A DNA stretch of 21,459 nucleotides from a virus (IMGVR_UViG_3300037858_000044:1-21459); one strand, 5' to 3'; positions 5,763 to 12,714 are shown, numbered from the stretch's first letter. Made by a program: numbers and translations. The notes: a model not told the origin generated them from the letters alone.

Positions 5763-6185
5763 TTATTTCTCCTGCGCTGATATCTCAAATTGATAACCCA
5801 ACGCGTTATAATGCACGCCATCCTCGACCTGATATTGTTTGATCGCCTGCCCTGTCCGGCGGCACACCCTGATCCAGAGCTCGTCTGTTTCGCCGCGCTG
5901 CTTCAGCGCCGCCGTGAACGCCGCAACAATCGGCGCCAATGTGAGGTGCCCCCCGCCAATGCTGTGCGCCTTGACCACCACCGTGATGTTTTCCCAGACG
6001 ATTGCTGTACCACTCCCCGCCTGCCGAACTGGCGAGCCCGCGTCAACTGGCGCGAACGTGACCGCCGGGTAGATCGCGTCGGGGATATAGGACGCATGCA
6101 CGCGGCCCTGTGCGGCAGTCCCGACCACGGCAGCCGTGATCGTCTCGTAGAGCCAGGTATCGATGGCGGCGGCAATGACGGTCAT
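5763..6185 (-). CDS. Tail completion or terminator protein (DUF3168/gpU-like)
   Basis: This 140-aa protein begins with a helix (VIAAAIDTWLYETITAAVVG) followed by a YPAVTFAPVDAGSP strand, a central beta strand ITVVVKAHS, a helix LTLAPIVAAFTAALKQ and a C-terminal LGYQFEISAQ strand. This order is typical of the tail terminator family that caps the tail tube and contacts the neck. Its position just before the tail tube gene agrees. The ATG overlaps the upstream stop (ATGA). Family assignment is from pattern, not from a search. Confidence 0.75.
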   Translation of the reverse strand: MTVIAAAIDTWLYETITAAVVGTAAQGRVHASYIPDAIYPAVTFAPVDAGSPVRQAGSGTAIVWENITVVVKAHSIGGGHLTLAPIVAAFTAALKQRGETDELWIRVCRRTGQAIKQYQVEDGVHYNALGYQFEISAQEK

Positions 6186-6364
6186 TTCTCGGTGCCCCTC
6201 CCGCGTGGTCTGCCAATTTGCCGCACGGGGTTGCGCGGCTCTTCGGGCTGCGTCTGGCTGTGGATAATCGCCGATTGCATATCCAGCGCATGGCGGATGC
6301 CTGCCAGGTTGCGGTTCAACTCCTTGAGTTGGGCCAGGTATTCAAGCGCCAGCCGATACCACAT
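6182..6364 (-). CDS. Small hypothetical phage protein
   Basis: This 60-aa protein has an N-terminal amphipathic helix (WYRLALEYLAQLKELNRNLA) and a basic C-terminal tail (GRPRGRGTEK). No family is recognised. It is translationally coupled on both sides: its ATG overlaps the upstream TGA as TGATG, and its stop overlaps the next ATG as ATGA. This arrangement is the main reason to call it real. Confidence 0.7.
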   Translation of the reverse strand: MWYRLALEYLAQLKELNRNLAGIRHALDMQSAIIHSQTQPEEPRNPVRQIGRPRGRGTEK

Positions 6365-6762
6365 CAGAAAATCCCTTTCATTCGCCGCACAAACAGCGGG
6401 CGCTCTTCGCGGGCGGAAGGCTGCATGAACGGGCGCGGCGCCACCGTACCATCCGTGTGCCCGTATTCGAGGTCGGGCGCATAGGCGGTATTTGTGTACG
6501 CATAGCCGGTCATGCCGTCGTTTTCGTACGCCTCTTGCAGGCTGTTGATCAGCAGGCCCGTGTCAATCGCCGGAGCCTCCCCCGGCGCGCTGGCCTGGTG
6601 CCTGCCATAGACACGGCCCGTTTTCGGCTCTGCCATCGCCAACTTGGCGCGGGTGTTGATACCCATCGTGGTGAGCCGCACCGCCTGCACCGCATTAGCG
6701 TCCTTTTCGGCGTTGATGGTCGGGATGCGATTACGCATCCGTGTGCGCACTCCGGTTGTCAT
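6364..6762 (-). CDS. HK97 gp10-like neck/tail protein
   Basis: This 132-aa protein matches the HK97 gp10 family of neck or tail completion proteins. Diagnostic features are GRVYGRHQASAPGEAPAIDT (about residues 49-68) followed by GLLINSLQ, then YAYTNTAYAPDLEYGHTDGT and APRPFMQPSAREE (about 86-120), and a basic N-terminus. It lies two genes before the tail tube gene. The plus-strand cassette A lies immediately upstream. Its ATG at 6762 comes 3 bases after the stop (6766) of a long non-genic frame that runs antisense through the cassette. Confidence 0.85.
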   Translation of the reverse strand: MTTGVRTRMRNRIPTINAEKDANAVQAVRLTTMGINTRAKLAMAEPKTGRVYGRHQASAPGEAPAIDTGLLINSLQEAYENDGMTGYAYTNTAYAPDLEYGHTDGTVAPRPFMQPSAREERPLFVRRMKGIF

Positions 6763-6792
6763 AAACTACTCACTATTCCGCATCACAAAGCC

Positions 6793-6821
6793 TTGACAAG
6801 AACACTTGCTTATGGTATGAT
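6793..6821 (+). promoter_or_regulatory. Strong sigma-70 type promoter of cassette A
   Basis: TTGACA at 6793-6798 is a perfect -35 box. Exactly 17 bp later comes TATGAT at 6816-6821, one base from consensus, preceded by TGG at 6813-6815 (extended -10). Transcription should start near 6828, about 37 bp before the ATG of the acidic protein. It points against the late operon. Such a promoter could be read by host RNA polymerase, for example in a prophage. Confidence 0.85.
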
Positions 6822-6864
6822 TGTAAACAAGATAAAGGAAAGAGTAATACAGAAAGGCAAGACA

Positions 6865-7305
6865 ATGCCGTACGTAGTTCGCAACACATTCAGCCCGCAA
6901 TATGATGTAACCCGGAACTGGAGCGCCTGGATTGGTGGGAATTGGGACAGCATCGAAAAAGCATATGAGGATATTGCGGATGATAATGGAGACCTGTTCC
7001 GACTCGCCGAACGCTACCCCGATCTCGATGAAGACGAGATTGTTGAGATGCTTCTGGAGAAAGATGCATATGATGTGCGATGGAATGAAGCATACCAGAA
7101 ATACCAGCACGTTCATCACGACGGTTTGTCGTGTTGGAAACTGGAAGCCGAGAGTGAAACTGAAGCCATAACAGAAGCTCAGAACGGCGTTTTTGAGTGG
7201 CATGGATTTGGTGAGAGCACCTGTGGCAACATCCGTCTGGTGCGTCATATCAAAGACAATCTGTATCTGTACGAATGCGACGACACAACCCCGGAGATTG
7301 AATAA
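6865..7305 (+). CDS. Very acidic protein of unknown function
   Basis: This 146-aa protein has 33 Asp/Glu and about 12 Lys/Arg, a net charge near -21. I recognise no family. It has an acidic middle (YPDLDEDEIVEMLLEKDAYD), many aromatic residues (several Trp and Tyr), and a C-terminal beta-rich part (GNIRLVRHIKDNLYLYECDD). The frame is open upstream, but the promoter -10 box overlaps the next upstream ATG, so the ATG at 6865 with AAAGG before it is the likely start. Acidic phage proteins of this size include DNA mimics such as Ocr and several defence inhibitors; that role here is only inferred. It forms a two-gene operon with the gene at 7321, 15 bp downstream. Confidence 0.8.
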   Translation: MPYVVRNTFSPQYDVTRNWSAWIGGNWDSIEKAYEDIADDNGDLFRLAERYPDLDEDEIVEMLLEKDAYDVRWNEAYQKYQHVHHDGLSCWKLEAESETEAITEAQNGVFEWHGFGESTCGNIRLVRHIKDNLYLYECDDTTPEIE

Positions 7306-7320
7306 ACGAATGGAGATGAA

Positions 7321-7521
7321 ATGACCAAACGAACCCACGGCGGGCGGCGCCCCAACCAGACAGGGCGCCCGCCCAGGCCAGAGGCGCGCTACACGCGCAA
7401 GACCATCACGCTGCCCCCTGACATTGCCGCAGCCATCAAAGAAGCGCAGCAGCCCGGTGAGAGCTTCAGCGAGTGTGTTGTTCGGTTGTGTCGGGCTGCA
7501 TTGCATGTCAAACAATCCTGA
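7321..7521 (+). CDS. Small ribbon-helix-helix-like DNA-binding protein
   Basis: This 66-aa protein has a basic, proline-rich N-terminus (TKRTHGGRRPNQTGRPPRPE) and then RKTITLPPDIAAAIKEAQQP-GESFSECVVRLCRAAL. That is the strand-helix-helix pattern of CopG/Arc type repressors. Residues T-I-T-L (about 29-32) would be the DNA-contacting strand. A GGAG Shine-Dalgarno lies 5 bases before the ATG. In cassette A it could repress the promoter at 6793 or act as antitoxin to the upstream protein; neither is shown. Its last 14 bp overlap the 3' end of the converging minus-strand spike gene. Confidence 0.75.
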   Translation: MTKRTHGGRRPNQTGRPPRPEARYTRKTITLPPDIAAAIKEAQQPGESFSECVVRLCRAALHVKQS

Positions 7522-8554
7522 GTGTCCCGGCGTCATTCCAGAACGCCCCCGTGGGCAGCCCGCTTGCCGATGTGGGGAGGTTGGGATTGATGGTGAGCCG
7601 ATCAGTATAGGCGGTGCGCGGGTAGCCGTCCATTGTGCCTTCGGTGACGGGACACACAATATCAAGGGACCCGGTTCCGTTGATGTCCCAAACCTTACCA
7701 TTTGGCACCTTAATTTGCGCACCGAGTGTATAGCAATAACTTCCACTAGTTACACGGATGCCAACACAATTTGACGGGTTGCCCAACTCTAGGATGTGCC
7801 CAAACCGCAAAATAATAGACGCGCTATACTGGTTGGCATTGACCCCTGTAGCACCATCGCCCACCAGATACAAATCCTCTACATTGACGTGTATGTGCCC
7901 TTGCTGCGACGAACTGTCACCAACCCCAAAACCACCTTGCGGCACCCAGATCTTTGGCGCAAACACAAACAGTATGCTACTGTTGCTATTGTTTTGGACG
8001 CAGTCGGTGTTCGTTCGGCTGCCATCACCAGGCTTCTCAGTAGACGTTGGGCCAGTGCCGTCTAACTCCGAGACATACACATAACTCGTCTCACCCCCGC
8101 CCGCCTTGCGAATGAGGTATTGCCCGTTGCCCGTCGCCCGAATGCGAAAAAAACGGGTCTGTGTATTGTCTCCGAGCGAAATAGTCCCATAGAGCGTGGC
8201 CTTTGGCGCCTCAATAGTCACATAGTCAGGTTGTGTGGTGGTCTCGGTGTAATCACCGGCATCAAGTACCTGAATTGCCACGCGATTATCAATCGTTGGC
8301 GATAAGTCATTCGCCTTTGTCGTCGCCGCATCCAGCGTCGCCAGCGGGTTGTTCGGATTCATGCCCGTGTTGGCGCTGTCACTGCCGTGCTTTGCCACAA
8401 ACAGCGTCCGCACATAGGCCGCCTGTGCCGCTGTGGGTAGTCTGCCAATTTGCACCGAGCCGTAACTGCCCAGGCCGCCGCCGTTGCGCTCAAATAGGAG
8501 CCAGTCATCGGCAGTCGGTGGGGTGATGGATGGATAGCCAGATATCTCGGTCAT
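7508..8554 (-). CDS. Beta-helix (pectin lyase fold) spike- or fibre-like protein
   Basis: This 348-aa protein begins with a short fibre-type lead (PPTADDWLLFERNGGGLGSYG). It continues with FVAKHGSDSANTGMNPNNPL-ATLDAA (about residues 52-77), a signature of phage parallel beta-helix proteins. The middle is made of short beta repeats (RFFRIRATGNGQYLI, SASIILRFGHILELG). The end, GLPTGAFWNDAGTLRIV, is typical of tail fibre tips. It may bind or cleave surface polysaccharide. The gene is coupled to the connector gene upstream (ATGA) and sits among neck genes, which is an unusual place. The middle (about 7680-8100) looks AT-richer than its neighbours. Confidence 0.75.
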   Translation of the reverse strand: MTEISGYPSITPPTADDWLLFERNGGGLGSYGSVQIGRLPTAAQAAYVRTLFVAKHGSDSANTGMNPNNPLATLDAATTKANDLSPTIDNRVAIQVLDAGDYTETTTQPDYVTIEAPKATLYGTISLGDNTQTRFFRIRATGNGQYLIRKAGGGETSYVYVSELDGTGPTSTEKPGDGSRTNTDCVQNNSNSSILFVFAPKIWVPQGGFGVGDSSSQQGHIHVNVEDLYLVGDGATGVNANQYSASIILRFGHILELGNPSNCVGIRVTSGSYCYTLGAQIKVPNGKVWDINGTGSLDIVCPVTEGTMDGYPRTAYTDRLTINPNLPTSASGLPTGAFWNDAGTLRIV

Positions 8555-9012
8555 AGCGTGATAATCAGCCCCCCTTCCGGGTCGAGCACGGCGCCGCCTG
8601 CGGGATCAATCAGCACGCCGTAATATTGCGCCACATCGCCTACATCCACGCAGACGCAGCGATAGGCGGTCAGGTGCGAGCGGTCGAGCACCATCAGGAT
8701 TTCAAACGCACGGTCGCCGCTCACGAGGCGGTCTTGCCGCGTCACATCGGTCGCCGTGCCTGCGCCGTCGTCGAGCGGCAGCGTCCACATATAGCCCGCC
8801 CTGCCCTGCAAGGCGTCGGCCACAACCCCCTCGTTGATGCGCGAGCGGCCCAGGCCGTTCAGGCGGCCCGCGCGCACTTGATGCGGCTGCCAGGACTCCG
8901 TGTAGCGCCCCGCGCCGTCTGGTGTTTTGTGGAGCCGATGGATGGTTACGACCTTATCCATCGTGCCTTCGCGCTGTGCGGCAGCGCGAGCCAGTTGCGC
9001 GGCTGTTGGCAT
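8551..9012 (-). CDS. Head-tail connector (head closure-like) protein
   Basis: This 153-aa protein has the features of a head closure or stopper protein: a VVTIHRLHKTPDGAGRYTES segment, a beta-rich centre containing RAGRLNGLGRSRINEG and AGYMWTLPLDDG, then VSGDRAFEILMVLDRS. Its place after the major capsid gene and the first connector agrees. I start at the ATG at 9012, two bases after the upstream TAG; a GTG nine bases earlier is possible. Family membership is inferred from pattern and order. Confidence 0.7.
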   Translation of the reverse strand: MPTAAQLARAAAQREGTMDKVVTIHRLHKTPDGAGRYTESWQPHQVRAGRLNGLGRSRINEGVVADALQGRAGYMWTLPLDDGAGTATDVTRQDRLVSGDRAFEILMVLDRSHLTAYRCVCVDVGDVAQYYGVLIDPAGGAVLDPEGGLIITL

Positions 9013-9014
9013 CC

Positions 9015-9425
9015 CTACCACCCCGCCTTATGCTGCACGCTGCTGCTGGCCTGTGTGCCGCGGCTCTTCGCCGCCAGCGCGGCCTGCTCCGCCTCGCGTA
9101 GTTCCTGCTCAGCGAGCGCCAGGTTGCGCCGCGCCATCTCGTGCATTTGTGAAGATTTGAAACTATCCTCGTCTGTCGTCTCGTCCACGTGCGAGGCCAG
9201 CCCGGCCAGCGCTGCGCGCCATACCGCCACTTTGGCAGCAGCGCGCAGCAGCCGCACATTCGTCGTGCCACTCGCGTCGTCGAGGCCCAGGCCGAGCAGC
9301 ACATCATTCAGCGGCTCGTCATAGTCGCCGCCCGCCACCGTCCACTCCAGCACCGCCGCCACCCCTGCGACGGTCGTGTGCATATACTCCTTGAGCGTCG
9401 TGTCGGTATAGCTGCTCGGTGCCAT
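9015..9425 (-). CDS. Head-tail connector (adaptor-like) protein
   Basis: This 136-aa protein follows the capsid gene directly, where the first head-tail adaptor lies in HK97-like and lambda-like modules. The content is helical: LKEYMHTTVAGVAAVLEWTV, then VRLLRAAAKVAVWRAALAGL, and a long Ala/Glu-rich helix LALAEQELREAEQAALAAKS near the C-terminus. No diagnostic motif is visible, so the call rests mainly on size, fold type and order. A TAGGAG Shine-Dalgarno precedes the ATG at 9425. Confidence 0.65.
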   Translation of the reverse strand: MAPSSYTDTTLKEYMHTTVAGVAAVLEWTVAGGDYDEPLNDVLLGLGLDDASGTTNVRLLRAAAKVAVWRAALAGLASHVDETTDEDSFKSSQMHEMARRNLALAEQELREAEQAALAAKSRGTQASSSVQHKAGW

Positions 9426-9434
9426 CGGTTACTC

Positions 9435-10571
9435 CTACGTGATGGTCGTGGTCATAATCACGATCCGCTCCGGCTCGGTAATCACGGGCAGGCCGTTGGT
9501 CACGCCGCGCCCGCGCACCTCATACGGCGCGTGTGGCGGCGTGTAGACGTCGATCCAGCGCCCCATCATCCCGCCACCCTCGATGGTTGGCGCGATGTGC
9601 GTATAGCCCAATGCCTCGATGGGGAGCGATGTCGAGCCGTCGCCCGGCTGGTAGTAATTGTTCGCGCCAGTGCTCACCGCGATGACCTTGCCATCGGGGA
9701 TAAAATTGACATTGACCGTCGCGCCGGGATTGCTGGTATCAATAACCTCACCCTGCCGGGCGTAGGTTTCGAGGCGCACCACGTCGTCTACATCGGCGGA
9801 AAACTGCGCGTCGTCGGCTGCCAGACGGCGCAGTGTGACCGCACCAATGCCGCTCGCGCTTGCCTCAATGGCCTCCACCGCCACCGCCTTGTTGACCGAG
9901 TTGTAGCGGATAGCATCGGCGGTGTCGGGGTTGCAGATAAACCGCACGCCGCCGTACCTGCGGAGCTTGCGGCGTGCGCTCTGCACGTCGTCCCAGAACT
10001 TGGAGGTACTGCCGTTGTAGGCATCGTTGCCGCTGCGGCTGGTCAGTTTGTTCGCGGCAGGGATGCCATAATCCACGACGAGGTTTTTGTTGTTGTATGT
10101 CCAGTCAATCGTGCCTGTCGCCAGCGCCTGCCCGCGCAGCCACTCGAACGTATCGAAATGGGCCTGCGCGATAATCTTGTCGGCAAAATTCAACACCGAG
10201 CCGAGCAGATACTCCTGCGTCGGCTGGTTGTTGAACATCATCATCCGCACCATGTCCTGCATCTCACGCTGTGCCTGCTCGCTCAGCAGTACCTCGTTGG
10301 CGATTTTTGCCGTGTTCTCCAGGAACGTGCGGAGTTGCATCGCGCCGCCGGGCGGGTACGGGCTGTCCATCCCGGCCAGGCCCGCCATCGTCGAGCGGAT
10401 GACCAGGTTGTTGATCTGGGCCTGGTAGCCCGGCTTCTGCATCTCTGGCATCAGGCCGAGCAGCATATAGTTGGCCGGTGCATTGGCCGGGTTCTGGTTG
10501 GCGACTTGCCACATCGCATCCGGCTGCTGGCGGCGCAGCGTCTCAAGTGCTGCGGAAAGGGTGAGTATCAT
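9435..10571 (-). CDS. Major capsid protein, lambda gpE family-like
   Basis: This 378-aa protein forms the capsid shell. It lies after scaffold and decoration genes. Recognisable parts are the spine-helix and following region LNFADKIIAQAHFDTFEWLR, the WTYNNKNLVVDYGIP strand, KFWDDVQSARRKLRRYGGVR-FICNPDTADAIRYN, and a C-terminal part with FIPDGKVIAVS and APYEVRGRGVTNGLPVITEP, as in phage capsid E proteins. I start at the ATG at 10571 with GGGAGG seven bases upstream; a TTG six bases earlier is less likely. The start lies 2 bp after the stop of the decoration gene, so the two are probably coupled. Confidence 0.9.
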   Translation of the reverse strand: MILTLSAALETLRRQQPDAMWQVANQNPANAPANYMLLGLMPEMQKPGYQAQINNLVIRSTMAGLAGMDSPYPPGGAMQLRTFLENTAKIANEVLLSEQAQREMQDMVRMMMFNNQPTQEYLLGSVLNFADKIIAQAHFDTFEWLRGQALATGTIDWTYNNKNLVVDYGIPAANKLTSRSGNDAYNGSTSKFWDDVQSARRKLRRYGGVRFICNPDTADAIRYNSVNKAVAVEAIEASASGIGAVTLRRLAADDAQFSADVDDVVRLETYARQGEVIDTSNPGATVNVNFIPDGKVIAVSTGANNYYQPGDGSTSLPIEALGYTHIAPTIEGGGMMGRWIDVYTPPHAPYEVRGRGVTNGLPVITEPERIVIMTTTIT

Positions 10572-10573
10572 CG

Positions 10574-11491
10574 TCAATCCTCCCGGTCATCGCCGTACTG
10601 GATAAAGGCAAAGCCCGTGCCCACCCCGGCGGTCTGCAATTCGGTCTTGTACGTCGCGTTGATGGTCGCCGGTGTGCCGCTGGCCTCTGGCAGCAAGTTC
10701 TCGTACACCACACCGCCGACAATGAGGCCATAGCCGCTCAGTCCTGCCGCCTGGCTGTCTTCCAGCGCCTCGGTGGTGAGCAGGCCGATAGACGTCTCTG
10801 AACCAGGCCGGTCGGCCCGTGGCACGACCTTGCCACTGGAAAGTTCGGCCATGACCGTGCCTGCCTTGATGGCGCGCTTACCCACGCCCCCACCGTTTTC
10901 GGTGTAGGTCGCCGTTGCGTCGTTGGCGATGGCAAACGGCAGCGGCTCCACGGTGATGGTCGTGGCTGCCGCTGCGGCGCTGGCGGTCAATTTGGCCTGA
11001 ATATCGCCGCCGGGGAATGTTGCCGTACTGGCGTCCACAATAGCCGCCGCCAGTTCGACCACAGTCATCGTAGTAACGGCGCTACTGGTGCCGTCCAGGT
11101 CTGCCGCCAGTTTGACAATCTGCACATTGCCAGAACCGTCAACGCCAAAATCCAGCAGCGTACCTGACGGGATGAACCCGGTAAACGAGGCAATCCCGAC
11201 GCTGGTATCTCCAGCACCAGTCGTCGCGTCGTCAATCGTCACGGTCACCGCGTCATAACTGCCGAAGTCCAACACGGTACCCGCCGGGAGTGCCACCGGC
11301 AGCGCGTCCACGGTCACACTGGTATCGCCTGCCGCCACGTCCGCCTGGTTGACGGTGATGGTGTAGTCGGTGCCAGGCGCGTAGCTCACCGGCACGAGGC
11401 TCCAGTCGATCTGCCGCCCGGTGTTGCGCGTGATACTGTGCGGGTCGGCGATGTACTGGGGCATTGAGATGTTATAGGTCGTGTAGCCCAC
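10574..11491 (-). CDS. Head decoration protein with N-terminal beta repeats
   Basis: The C-terminal region (about residues 205-300: AIKAGTVMAELSSGKVVPRA ... GYGLIVGGVVYENLLPEASG) resembles lambda gpD-type capsid decoration proteins. Before it lie repeats: AAGDTSVTVDALPVALPAGT-VLDFG (about 53-77), GAGDTSVGIASFTGFIPSGT-LLDFG (about 92-116) and a weaker copy AAAATTITVEPLPFAIAND (about 173-191). At 305 aa it is longer than gpD. The start is a GTG at 11491, supported by an AAGGAG Shine-Dalgarno seven bases upstream. It lies between scaffold and capsid genes, the usual place for a decoration protein. Confidence 0.75.
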   Translation of the reverse strand: MGYTTYNISMPQYIADPHSITRNTGRQIDWSLVPVSYAPGTDYTITVNQADVAAGDTSVTVDALPVALPAGTVLDFGSYDAVTVTIDDATTGAGDTSVGIASFTGFIPSGTLLDFGVDGSGNVQIVKLAADLDGTSSAVTTMTVVELAAAIVDASTATFPGGDIQAKLTASAAAAATTITVEPLPFAIANDATATYTENGGGVGKRAIKAGTVMAELSSGKVVPRADRPGSETSIGLLTTEALEDSQAAGLSGYGLIVGGVVYENLLPEASGTPATINATYKTELQTAGVGTGFAFIQYGDDRED

Positions 11492-11494
11492 TTT

Positions 11495-12172
11495 CTACTC
11501 CTTTTTGCCGTAGGCGCGCTGGAAATAGGCGCCCACGGGGTTGCTGGTTACTGGTTGCCCCCCGCCGCCCTGCTGACGGGGATATGTCACGCCGCCCCCC
11601 TGGGTCGGTAGTTGTTGCTGCTCGGCTCGCAATGCTGGCAGGAAATCAGCCCAGTGTGTCTGGGCATACTCGGCCAGCGGTTCGGCCTGGTTTTCGCCAG
11701 TCACGACATACGGCACCCTGGCCGTCTGGCCGTCGCGCTGCTCCTCGCGCAGTTCCAGCGTCAGCCCCTCGGCCAGTCGCTCCAGCACGCCGGGCTTATA
11801 GCCTGCTGCCTCAGCCACGCCTCGGATCTGCTCCGCCCGCCGCAGGCCCGCCAGCTCCTGCTGCGCCTGCTCCGCCGCCGTCAGCCGCTGCTGCACATCG
11901 GTCGGCGCGCCGAGGCCCTGATACGTCTGCCACGCCGCGGCCTGGTCGCCGCTCAGCACCACCGCGCCCTCGCCGGGCACGCGCTGCTCCAGCTCGCGAA
12001 TGCGCTGCCGGTGTTCCCGGTTTTCGTTGAAGAGCAAAGTGGCCGCTGCTCCCTCGCCACCCTGGCGCTGGATCAGGTTGGACAGCGCCTGCTGCCAGTC
12101 CTGCCCGCCCCCCTGGGGCTGTGGCTGTTGTTGCTGCTGCGGTGCGGTTTGATTGTTCTGTTCTTCTGACAT
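11495..12172 (-). CDS. Capsid scaffolding protein
   Basis: This 225-aa protein has the features of a phage scaffold: a polar Gln-rich N-terminus (NQTAPQQQQQPQPQGGG), a charged helical or coiled-coil middle (FNENREHRQRIRELEQRVPG; QQRLTAAEQAQQELAGLRRA), and a Gly/Gln-rich linker with a basic end (YFQRAYGKKE), where scaffolds contact the capsid protein. It lies just upstream of decoration and capsid genes. AGGGAG six bases before the ATG is a strong ribosome-binding site. It is the first gene after the promoter-terminator unit at 12203-12315. Confidence 0.85.
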   Translation of the reverse strand: MSEEQNNQTAPQQQQQPQPQGGGQDWQQALSNLIQRQGGEGAAATLLFNENREHRQRIRELEQRVPGEGAVVLSGDQAAAWQTYQGLGAPTDVQQRLTAAEQAQQELAGLRRAEQIRGVAEAAGYKPGVLERLAEGLTLELREEQRDGQTARVPYVVTGENQAEPLAEYAQTHWADFLPALRAEQQQLPTQGGGVTYPRQQGGGGQPVTSNPVGAYFQRAYGKKE

Positions 12173-12202
12173 TTCACGCTCCCTGTCGTGTTTTCTGGAT
12201 AT

Positions 12203-12244
12203 AAAAAAATCGGCACCCGCTCCCCCTGGGAGTCAAGTGCCGAT
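12203..12244 (-). terminator. Rho-independent terminator upstream of the scaffold gene
   Basis: On the minus strand ATCGGCAC (12244-12237) pairs with GTGCCGAT (12216-12209). Inside it CTCCC and GGGAG form a second stem. A run of seven T (12209-12203) follows. It is a strong intrinsic terminator between the head morphogenesis group and the scaffold-capsid group. A second copy of ATCGGCAC at 12258-12251 could compete for the same 3' arm. Confidence 0.85.
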
Positions 12245-12280
12245 GGGTCGGTGCCGATGGGCAGATGGTGTATTTCGTTG
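12203..12280 (-). ncRNA. Candidate small RNA or attenuated leader
   Basis: The region between the promoter at 12286 and the terminator gives an RNA of about 78 nt without a clear open frame. It holds two tandem 14-nt units, each beginning CCATCGGCAC, the second being the 5' arm of the terminator. It could be a stable small RNA, or a leader whose terminator is bypassed late in infection to raise scaffold and capsid expression. No known family is recognised. Confidence 0.5.
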
Positions 12281-12285
12281 CTCAA

Positions 12286-12315
12286 ATTATAGCACACGCG
12301 TCTTCTATCAGGCAA
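12286..12315 (-). promoter_or_regulatory. Internal promoter before the scaffold-capsid group
   Basis: On the minus strand TATAAT (12291-12286) is preceded by TGC (12294-12292), an extended -10 box. TTGCCT (12315-12310) lies 18 bp upstream as a partial -35. The start would be near 12280. It overlaps the end of the 40-aa gene and is the only good minus-strand promoter I noticed among the structural genes. Confidence 0.7.
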
Positions 12316-12430
12316 TACGACGCCCTTCCTGCTCCTCTTCGGCCTGTTTTATCCAGCCATCGAGGATACGCAATGCGCCGGAGAGGAGGCGCCGCAGGTT
12401 TTTGAGCGTTGCTAGATCGATGTACATCAT
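12308..12430 (-). CDS. Very small hypothetical protein (40 aa)
   Basis: This 40-codon frame starts with ATG ATG at 12430, overlapping the stop of the upstream gene (ATGA), and reads MMYIDLATLKNLRRLLSGAL, then RILDGWIKQAEEEQEGRRIA. It looks like a single amphipathic helix with a charged tail. Overlap with its neighbour and coherent composition support it. No function can be given. Confidence 0.55.
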   Translation of the reverse strand: MMYIDLATLKNLRRLLSGALRILDGWIKQAEEEQEGRRIA

Positions 12431-12714
12431 TCCATCTTGTTGAGCGCCGCCAGCACCCGCTGTGCCGGGATGCGCTGCCGCACGGCCCGAACCAGGCAGG
12501 TATGCTGGATGCGCTGCACGCGGTCTCTGTCGGGCGTGCGCTCGGCCTCAACATAGGCCGCCAGCAACGCGTGATCGTCCATCGCGGCGATAAGTTCGTT
12601 GGTGTGCCGCTTGAGCGCCTCGCTCTGTTTCGCCGCAGCGGCGCCGCGTGCAATATACATACTCTCTTTTTCCATCGCCTCTTCCATCGCCTCTGCCCAT
12701 GTTGCCCAATCCAT
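12427..12714 (-). CDS. Small hypothetical phage protein
   Basis: This 95-aa protein is mainly helical: MDWATWAEAMEEAMEKESMY at the start, SEALKRHTNELIAAMDDHAL in the middle, and a basic C-terminal half (VQRIQHTCLVRAVRQRIPAQ). The ATG at 12714 follows the upstream stop by 2 bp with GGGGG seven bases before it; a GTG six bases earlier is possible. It is not recognised. It lies between head morphogenesis and scaffold genes, where small assembly or accessory proteins are common. Confidence 0.7.
   Translation of the reverse strand: MDWATWAEAMEEAMEKESMYIARGAAAAKQSEALKRHTNELIAAMDDHALLAAYVEAERTPDRDRVQRIQHTCLVRAVRQRIPAQRVLAALNKME

Noticed and set aside
5804-5812. TATAAT-like sequence on the plus strand
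   Set aside because: It lies inside the tail completion gene on the opposite strand with no gene or array downstream, and looks like a chance match.
6457-6864. Longer start for the acidic protein
   Set aside because: It would begin upstream of the strong promoter at 6793 and be antisense to the gp10-like gene, and the last upstream ATG overlaps the -10 box.
9189-10733. 514-aa plus-strand frame opposite capsid and connector genes
   Set aside because: It is rich in His and Arg as expected from antisense reading of GC-rich genes, and it lies opposite a clear major capsid gene.
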